DNA of 12,449 bases from Alphaproteobacteria bacterium (GTDB taxonomy: Bacteria > Pseudomonadota > Alphaproteobacteria > JAEULC01): the NCBI GenBank assembly GCA_020851015.1, contig JADZDN010000172.1, positions 1-12,449 on the forward strand, written 5' to 3'. How positions within the stretch are numbered: the stretch's first letter is position 1; each line of letters starts with the position of its first letter. Position numbers and translations under genes: made by a program. The notes beneath the pieces were generated by a model. It was given only the letters and a program-made list of their open reading frames with translations, was not told the origin of the DNA and did no database searches. Of the stretch, positions 7,613 through 12,449 are shown in pieces.

Positions 7613-8037
7613 CCGTAGTTGTCGATGCCAGCGTGGCAGTCCAATGGGTGCTGGAGCAGGAGCGTAGCGATTCTGCACAACACTTGCTTGACTCGAGCCG
7701 CGAATTGGTTGCAGTTGACCTTATCCGCCTGGAAGTGCGGAGTGCCATCCTGAAGGCTGTCCGCACGAAGCGCCTGCCGCCGAGCGACGCCACCGAAGCA
7801 ATCGGGACCTTCGACCGTACGCCGGTACGGTCATTCCCTGCCACAGACCATGCTTCGGCTGCATATGCGATTGCGGATCGTCATGGCGGATCGCTCTACG
7901 ACGCGTGCTACATAGCATTGGCCCGGTCGCTGGACGCGCCGCTCGCGACGGACGACGAAGGCATGGCGAAGATCGCTGAAGCGGTAGGCGTCACGGTCCA
8001 TCGTGCCTCGCAAGGCTTTGCCGATTTGCTCGACTGA
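7609..8037 (+). CDS. VapC/FitB-type PIN-domain ribonuclease toxin
   Basis: A 142-residue PIN-domain protein. The expected acidic metal-binding residues are present: D6 in VVDAS, E42 in RLEVRSA, D97 in LYDACYIALA and D114/D115 in LATDDEGMA, so the active site looks intact. PIN toxins cut RNA, often tRNA or rRNA, when released from their antitoxin; the target here is unknown. It starts at a TTG that overlaps the antitoxin TGA as TTGA, which implies coupled translation and lower toxin yield. Hand counts of two 60-base stretches at 7621-7740 gave 60% and 57% GC, against 68% and 82% in two stretches of neighbouring genes. That fits a horizontally acquired module. Confidence 0.88.
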   Translation: MTVVVDASVAVQWVLEQERSDSAQHLLDSSRELVAVDLIRLEVRSAILKAVRTKRLPPSDATEAIGTFDRTPVRSFPATDHASAAYAIADRHGGSLYDACYIALARSLDAPLATDDEGMAKIAEAVGVTVHRASQGFADLLD

Positions 8038-8061
8038 CGCCGCCTGTCGCATTCCCGTCAC

Positions 8062-8074
8062 CCCGTGTCGCGGG
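8062..8074 (+). other. Weak hairpin downstream of vapC
   Basis: CCCG (8062-8065) can pair with CGGG (8071-8074) around a 5-base loop, 24 bases after the toxin stop. There is no T-run after it, so it is at best a weak 3' end. It shares the 132-base gap 8038-8169 with the candidate promoter of the next operon. I saw no recognisable riboswitch core in this gap. Confidence 0.2.
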
Positions 8075-8100
8075 CGAATTAGCCTGCAACGCGGACAGTT

Positions 8101-8124
8101 TATACTTAGAAGATCAATACTTAG
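8101..8124 (+). promoter_or_regulatory. Candidate promoter with direct repeat ahead of the one-carbon operon
   Basis: TATACT (8101-8106) matches five of six -10 consensus bases, with a poor TTAGCC (8079-8084) 16 bases upstream. The octamer ATACTTAG occurs twice, at 8102-8109 and 8117-8124, with a 15-base period. This is an AT-rich island in otherwise GC-rich DNA, 46 bases before the operon's first ATG. The repeat could be a regulator binding site or two overlapping -10 elements. Confidence 0.4.
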
Positions 8125-8169
8125 CGGACGCCATGGGGCGGCCGCGGTCGACCGGAACGGAGCCAGGCG

Positions 8170-8898
<729 letters not shown>

Positions 8899-8899
8899 C

Positions 8900-9592
8900 A
8901 TGCCCGCGACCGCCCGACGCCCGGACGCATCCGTCCGGGGGCAGGGCGGCAAGGCGCCCACCGCCCCCCGGACCCTGCTGATCGCCTGCGGCGCGTTGGC
9001 GCGCGAGATCGTGTTCCTCACGCGGGCCAATTCATGGGCGCATCTGACGGTCGCCTGCCTGCCGGCACACCTGCACAACACGCCGCAGCTCATCCCCGAC
9101 GCGGTCCGCCGCAAGATACGCGATGCGCGCGGGCGGTTCGGGCGCATCCTGGTGCTCTATGGCGACTGCGGCACGGGCGGCCTGCTGGACGCGGTCCTGG
9201 CCGAGGAAGGCGTCGAGCGCATCGGCGGGCCGCATTGCTATTCCTTCTATGCCGGCGCAGCGAATTTCGACGCGATGATGGACCGGGAGGCCGGCAGCTT
9301 CTTCCTGACCGACTACCTGACCCGGCATTTCGACCGGCTGGTGATCGAGGGCCTGGGCATCGACAGGCACCCCGAGCTGCTGGCGGACTATTTCGGAAAC
9401 TACAAGCGCCTGGTCTACCTGGCGCAGACCGACGATCCGGCATTGACCGTCATGGCCGCGGCGGCGGCGGATCGCCTTGGCCTCGCCTTCGAGCGCCGCT
9501 TCACCGGCTATGGCGAACTGGCCGACTTCATGGCTAAGACAATCCGCAAGGACAATGAGCATGGCCACGCTGACCATCGTCTATTGGCGTGA
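8900..9592 (+). CDS. DUF1638 family protein
   Basis: A 230-residue DUF1638 protein, beginning one base after the corrinoid protein's stop. After about 24 low-complexity residues the family core starts at TLLIACGALAREI. It continues with YGDCGTGGLLDAVL, GGPHCYSFYAG and NYKRLVYLAQTDDP. Potential metal or cofactor ligands are C30, C53, C90 and H112-C113. This is suggestive only, because no structure-based assignment is known to me. The family recurs next to B12-binding proteins and corrinoid methyltransferases in alphaproteobacteria, so a role in handling or maintaining the corrinoid protein is a reasonable inference. The biochemical function is unknown. There is no strong ribosome site, so translation is probably coupled to the upstream gene. 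Confidence 0.85.
   Translation: MPATARRPDASVRGQGGKAPTAPRTLLIACGALAREIVFLTRANSWAHLTVACLPAHLHNTPQLIPDAVRRKIRDARGRFGRILVLYGDCGTGGLLDAVLAEEGVERIGGPHCYSFYAGAANFDAMMDREAGSFFLTDYLTRHFDRLVIEGLGIDRHPELLADYFGNYKRLVYLAQTDDPALTVMAAAAADRLGLAFERRFTGYGELADFMAKTIRKDNEHGHADHRLLA
9548..9552 (+). promoter_or_regulatory. Ribosome binding site deciding the next start
   Basis: AAGGA lies inside the end of the DUF1638 gene. It is only 2 bases from an ATG at 9555 but 8 bases from the in-frame ATG at 9561, so the second ATG is the better start. Confidence 0.55.
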
Positions 9593-9863
9593 CATCCCCG
9601 CCCAGGTGATCGTCAAGCGCGGGCGCGTAAGCGCCAAGCGCCAGCTCGCCGAGCGCTTCGAGAAGGCGATCGACCGCGCGGCCATGCGCGCCGGCAAGAA
9701 GGACACCGACTCCTACCTGGCGGAATGGCGGCGCGGCGATCCGGTGGATTGCGGCGACGACCTGGAAGCCGAGGCCAGCGCCCATGCCGCGCGTCTCGAG
9801 GCCGAGTTCACCGACGAGCGCTTGAGTTCCCTCGTCGCCTCCGGCGGCGCTGAAGCGAAATAG
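9561..9863 (+). CDS. Virulence-factor-domain (PF13769-type) small protein
   Basis: A 100-residue protein beginning MATLTIVYWRDIPAQVIVK. It continues with SAKRQLAERFEKAIDRAAMRAG and DSYLAEWRR, the recognisable pattern of the family named virulence factor in Pfam. That name is historical and says nothing about pathogenicity here. The C-terminal 35 residues are acidic and helical. The start overlaps the end of the DUF1638 gene by 32 bases, which implies coupled expression. It lies between corrinoid and folate genes, so a supporting role in B12-dependent methyl transfer is likely by association. No catalytic residues can be assigned. It is followed by a palindromic repeat rather than directly by the next gene. 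Confidence 0.8.
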   Translation: MATLTIVYWRDIPAQVIVKRGRVSAKRQLAERFEKAIDRAAMRAGKKDTDSYLAEWRRGDPVDCGDDLEAEASAHAARLEAEFTDERLSSLVASGGAEAK

Positions 9864-9867
9864 CTGT

Positions 9868-9967
9868 GCCATGCCCTCACCCGCCCTTCGCTCACGCTCC
9901 GGGCACCCTCTCCCGCCAAAAGCGGGAGAGGGAGGGGCCCAGCGCGCGAGCGCTGGGAGGGTGAGGG
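9868..9967. repeat. Compound palindromic intergenic repeat, copy 1
   Basis: The outer arms CCCTCACCC (9874-9882) and GGGTGAGGG (9959-9967) are exact reverse complements. Inside are an 11-bp perfect stem, CCCTCTCCCGC (9906-9916) with GCGGGAGAGGG (9922-9932), loop CAAAA, and a second stem, CCCAGCG (9938-9944) with CGCTGGG (9951-9957). A second copy starts at 12394, sharing GCCATGCCCTCACCCG and CACCCTCTCCCGCC. It resembles the dispersed palindromes common between genes in GC-rich proteobacteria. It fills nearly all of the 130-base gap within the operon. Confidence 0.8.
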
Positions 9968-9993
9968 CCGCGCGTCGCGGGCGCGCCTAGACG

Positions 9994-10458
9994 ATGTACG
10001 CCGTCAGGCTCTGGTCCGTGCGACAGGCCAGGCTCCTCGAATCCGCCTATGCCGGCATCGAGCGTGCGCTCAAGGCATTGCATCCCCTGTTCGCGAAGAT
10101 CGGCTACGCAGGGCTCGAAAAACCCGTCGCGGCCGTGGAGCGCGCGGCCAAGGGCTTCCTGTTCGACTGCAAGATGTGCGGGCAATGCGTGCTCTCCTCC
10201 ACCGGCATGGCCTGCCCGATGAACTGCCCCAAGTCGCTGCGCAACGGACCGTGCGGCGGCGTGCGGCCCGGCGGGTTCTGCGAGGTGACGCCGGGGATGC
10301 GCTGCGTCTGGGACCAGGCCTATGCCGGCAGCCGGCGCATGAAGCGCGGCGGCACGATCGGCCAGCCGCTGAAGCCGATCGACAACCGGCTCTGGGGCCG
10401 GTCGTCCTGGCTGGCCGTGGCGCGCGGCGACCACCAGCGCATGGACCCTGCCCCGTGA
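9994..10458 (+). CDS. MetV-like cysteine-rich methylenetetrahydrofolate reductase partner
   Basis: A 154-residue protein matching the methylenetetrahydrofolate reductase C-terminal (MetV-type) domain. Eight cysteines (59, 62, 65, 74, 78, 87, 96, 104) fall in DCKMCGQCVLSSTG, CPMNCPKSLRNGPCGG and FCEVTPGMRC. In acetogens MetV pairs with MetF, and this set of cysteines is thought to hold iron-sulfur clusters or zinc. Such a partner would let the reductase exchange electrons with something other than NADH alone. The N-terminal 50 residues are helical and basic. The ATG at 9994 has no clear ribosome site, and a GTG at 10018 is possible. The gene ends in a four-base GTGA overlap with the MetF-like gene, which supports the two acting together. 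Confidence 0.82.
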   Translation: MYAVRLWSVRQARLLESAYAGIERALKALHPLFAKIGYAGLEKPVAAVERAAKGFLFDCKMCGQCVLSSTGMACPMNCPKSLRNGPCGGVRPGGFCEVTPGMRCVWDQAYAGSRRMKRGGTIGQPLKPIDNRLWGRSSWLAVARGDHQRMDPAP

Positions 10459-11462
10459 GCACGGCAAGCCTGAACCCCGAGGTCGGCGACCCGTCCGCCA
10501 CCTACCCGATCCGTCCCGGCCACTCCTCGGGCGGGCGGCTGGAGCGGCTGCTGCGCGAGGGGCGCTTCGCCGTCACGGCCGAGCTTAACCCGCCGGACAG
10601 CGCCGACCCGCGCGAGGTCTACCAGCGCGCGCTGGTCCTGTCCGAGGCGGTGGATGCGATCAACGCGACCGACGCTTCGGGCGCCAACGTGCACATGTCG
10701 AGCGTCGGCATCTGCTCGCTGCTAACGCGCGCGGGCTATGCGGTGGTGATGCAGATCTCCTGCCGCGACCGCAACCGCATCGCCATCCAGGGCGACGTGC
10801 TGGGCGCGGCGGCGATGGGCGTCGCCAACATCCTGTGCCTGACCGGCGACGGGGTGCAGGCGGGCGACCAGCCCGGCGCCAAGCCGGTGTTCGACCTCGA
10901 CTCCACCGCGCTCCTCGACACGATCCGCACGATGCGCGATGGCGGGAAATTCCTGTCGGGCCGCAAGATCACCGTGCCGCCGCGCGTGTTCCTTGGCGCC
11001 GCAGAGAATCCGTTCGTGCCGCCCTACGACGTCCGCACGCAGCGCCTGGCCAAGAAGGTCGCGGCCGGCGCGCAGTTCGTCCAGACCCAGTACTGCTTCG
11101 ACCTGCCGCTGTTGGAGCGTTTCATGTCGCGGGTGCGCGATCTGGGGCTGGACCGGCAATGCTTCATCCTGGTGGGCGTGGGGCCGCTGGCCTCGGCCAA
11201 GGCGGCGCGCTGGATGCGCTCGAACGTGCCGGGCATCCACATCCCGGACGCGGTGATCGACCGGCTGGAGAAAGCCAAGAACCAGAAGGCCGAAGGCAAG
11301 GCGATCTGCGTCGAGATGATCCAGCGGGTGCGCGCGATGCCGGGCGTCGCGGGCGTGCACGTGATGGCCTATCGCCAGGAGGAGTTCGTGTCCGAGATCA
11401 TCCAGGCCTCGGGCGTGCTGGCCAATCGCCGGCGCCGGCTTGCACAGGGAGCAGCAACGTGA
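10455..11462 (+). CDS. MetF-like methylenetetrahydrofolate reductase
   Basis: A 335-residue flavin-dependent methylenetetrahydrofolate reductase, expected to be a TIM barrel that interconverts methylene- and methyl-tetrahydrofolate. E43 in TAELNPPDS is in the place of the catalytic glutamate, and D132 in CLTGDGVQ matches the folate-contacting aspartate region. GAQFVQTQYCFD is the typical later strand. The GTG start overlaps the MetV-like stop, and its own stop overlaps the next start, again as GTGA. Linkage to a MetV-like protein, a corrinoid protein and a pterin methyltransferase suggests service to B12 methyl transfer rather than a stand-alone metF. Whether it runs toward methyl-THF (methionine supply) or methylene-THF (methyl oxidation) cannot be told from sequence. 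Confidence 0.88.
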   Translation: MSTASLNPEVGDPSATYPIRPGHSSGGRLERLLREGRFAVTAELNPPDSADPREVYQRALVLSEAVDAINATDASGANVHMSSVGICSLLTRAGYAVVMQISCRDRNRIAIQGDVLGAAAMGVANILCLTGDGVQAGDQPGAKPVFDLDSTALLDTIRTMRDGGKFLSGRKITVPPRVFLGAAENPFVPPYDVRTQRLAKKVAAGAQFVQTQYCFDLPLLERFMSRVRDLGLDRQCFILVGVGPLASAKAARWMRSNVPGIHIPDAVIDRLEKAKNQKAEGKAICVEMIQRVRAMPGVAGVHVMAYRQEEFVSEIIQASGVLANRRRRLAQGAAT

Positions 11463-12382
11463 CCGATACCGTCATCAGCTCGGCGACCAAGGAAGTCGTG
11501 ATCGGCTTCGAGCGGCCCTTCGTCGTGGTGGGCGAGCGCATCAATCCCACCGGGCGCAAGCTGCTGGCGGCGGAGATGGCGGCGGGCGACATGAGCCGCG
11601 TCAAGGCCGACGCGCTGGCGCAGATCGAGGCCGGCGCGCAGATGCTCGACGTCAACGCCGGCATTCCGCTGGCCGACGAGCCCAAGATCCTGGCCGAGGC
11701 GATCCAGCTCGTGCAGTCCCTGACCGACGCGCCGCTGTCGATCGACAGCTCGATCGTGGCCGCGCTGGAAGCCGGCCTAGCCGTCTACAAGGGCCGGCCG
11801 CTGGTCAACTCCGTGACCGGCGAGGAGGAGCGGCTGGAAGTCGTGCTGCCCCTGATCAAGAAATACGACTGCGCGGTGATCGCGATCTCGAACGACGAGA
11901 CCGGCATCTCCGAGGATCCCGACATGCGCTTCGCGGTCGCCAAGAAGATCGTCAACCGCGCGCAGGACTTCGGCATCAAGCCGGCCGACATCGTGGTCGA
12001 TCCGCTGGTGATGCCGGTGGGCGCGATCAACATCGCGGGCGCGACCGCGTTCAAGATCGTCCGGCGCCTGCGCGACGAGCTGAAGGTCAACACCTGCTGC
12101 GGCGCGTCTAACATCAGCTTCGGCCTGCCGAACCGCCACGGCATGAACGCGGCGTTCCTCAGCATGGCGATCGGCGCCGGCATGACCTCGGCCATCATGA
12201 ACCCGCTGCGCGCGGAGGAGATGATGGCCGTGATGGGCGCCGACGTGCTGATGGGCCACGACGAGCACTGCGCGCGCTGGATCAGGAAGTTCCGCGAGCC
12301 CGCGCCGGAAGGCGCGGCGGAAGCCGGCGGCGGAAGACGCGAGGGCCGCCGCCGTCGCGCGGCCGTGACTCCTTCCGCCTGA
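11459..12382 (+). CDS. Methyltetrahydrofolate:corrinoid methyltransferase (pterin-binding)
   Basis: A 307-residue pterin-binding TIM-barrel protein of the AcsE/MtgA kind, equivalent to the folate module of methionine synthase. Motifs are GERINPTG (25-32), MLDVNAG with D64 and N66 at the pterin site, then SIDSS, NSVTGEEER, ISNDETGISED, DPLVMPVGA and NISFGLPNRHG. It moves a methyl group between methyltetrahydrofolate and the cobalt of a corrinoid protein, presumably the one encoded at 8170-8898. AGGGAG (11446-11451) lies 7 bases before the GTG, which overlaps the MetF-like stop. The last ~30 residues are a Gly/Ala/Arg-rich tail (REGRRRR) that the fold does not need. No homocysteine or reactivation domain is fused to it. 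Confidence 0.9.
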   Translation: MTDTVISSATKEVVIGFERPFVVVGERINPTGRKLLAAEMAAGDMSRVKADALAQIEAGAQMLDVNAGIPLADEPKILAEAIQLVQSLTDAPLSIDSSIVAALEAGLAVYKGRPLVNSVTGEEERLEVVLPLIKKYDCAVIAISNDETGISEDPDMRFAVAKKIVNRAQDFGIKPADIVVDPLVMPVGAINIAGATAFKIVRRLRDELKVNTCCGASNISFGLPNRHGMNAAFLSMAIGAGMTSAIMNPLRAEEMMAVMGADVLMGHDEHCARWIRKFREPAPEGAAEAGGGRREGRRRRAAVTPSA

Positions 12383-12393
12383 GGCAAGACCGC

Positions 12394-12449
12394 GCCATGC
12401 CCTCACCCGGCTCGCCTTCGCTCGCCACCCTCTCCCGCCTGCGGCGGGC
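12394..12449. repeat. Compound palindromic intergenic repeat, copy 2, cut by the window edge
   Basis: It begins twelve bases after the pterin methyltransferase stop. It shares with copy 1, in the same orientation, the blocks GCCATGCCCTCACCCG, CCTTCGCTC and CACCCTCTCCCGCC. Its visible inner stem differs: CCCGCC (12434-12439) pairs with GGCGGG (12443-12448) around TGC. The closing outer arm should lie past the edge. Confidence 0.7.

Noticed and set aside
8038..8169. A cobalamin, SAM or SAH riboswitch ahead of the one-carbon operon
   Set aside because: The gap is only 132 bases and partly taken by the promoter candidate. I found no B12-box-like or SAM-aptamer core, only a weak 4-bp hairpin.
9561..9863. 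A pathogenicity gene, from the family name virulence factor
   Set aside because: The name is historical; the operon context is one-carbon metabolism and nothing else suggests virulence.

Overview
The window is GC-rich bacterial DNA, most likely from an alphaproteobacterium. The base composition, the GTG starts in four-base overlaps, and the corrinoid/DUF1638/virulence-factor-domain gene set support this, but no ribosomal or other phylogenetic marker is present. It holds twelve protein genes and no RNA gene, CRISPR array or insertion sequence that I could recognise. No gene-free stretch exceeds 300 bases.

Left part (1-3236, minus strand): a tightly coupled run of three genes, read right to left: a CysC-like kinase, a SAM-dependent methyltransferase, and a large ATP-grasp protein that runs off the left edge. 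In Campylobacter jejuni the same three families (Cj1415, Cj1419/Cj1420, Cj1418) build the O-methyl phosphoramidate decoration of capsule. I therefore read the ATP-grasp protein as glutamine kinase rather than PEP synthase, and the CysC-like protein as cytidine diphosphoramidate kinase rather than APS kinase. The cytidylyltransferase and hydrolase expected for the pathway would lie to the left of base 1.

Middle part (3237-8037): a divergent intergenic region, then a 1175-residue exported protein with TPR-like repeats and a C-terminal CHAT protease domain with an intact His/Cys dyad. A convergent small DUF1289 gene follows; the two stop codons sit in opposite arms of one perfect hairpin. Next is a VapBC/FitAB-type toxin-antitoxin pair. 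Its promoter carries an 8-base perfect inverted repeat and appears to place the transcript start on the antitoxin ATG.

Right part (8170-12382, plus strand): a six-gene one-carbon operon: corrinoid (B12-binding) protein, DUF1638 protein, virulence-factor-domain protein, cysteine-rich MetV-like protein, MetF-like methylenetetrahydrofolate reductase, and pterin-binding methyltetrahydrofolate:corrinoid methyltransferase. Together they can move a methyl group between the folate pool and a B12 protein. Either they are parts of a methionine synthase split into separate proteins, or they feed methyl groups from a demethylase into folate. The third component that would decide this is not in the window. 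Two copies of a palindromic intergenic repeat (9868-9967 and 12394 to the right edge) bracket the last three genes.
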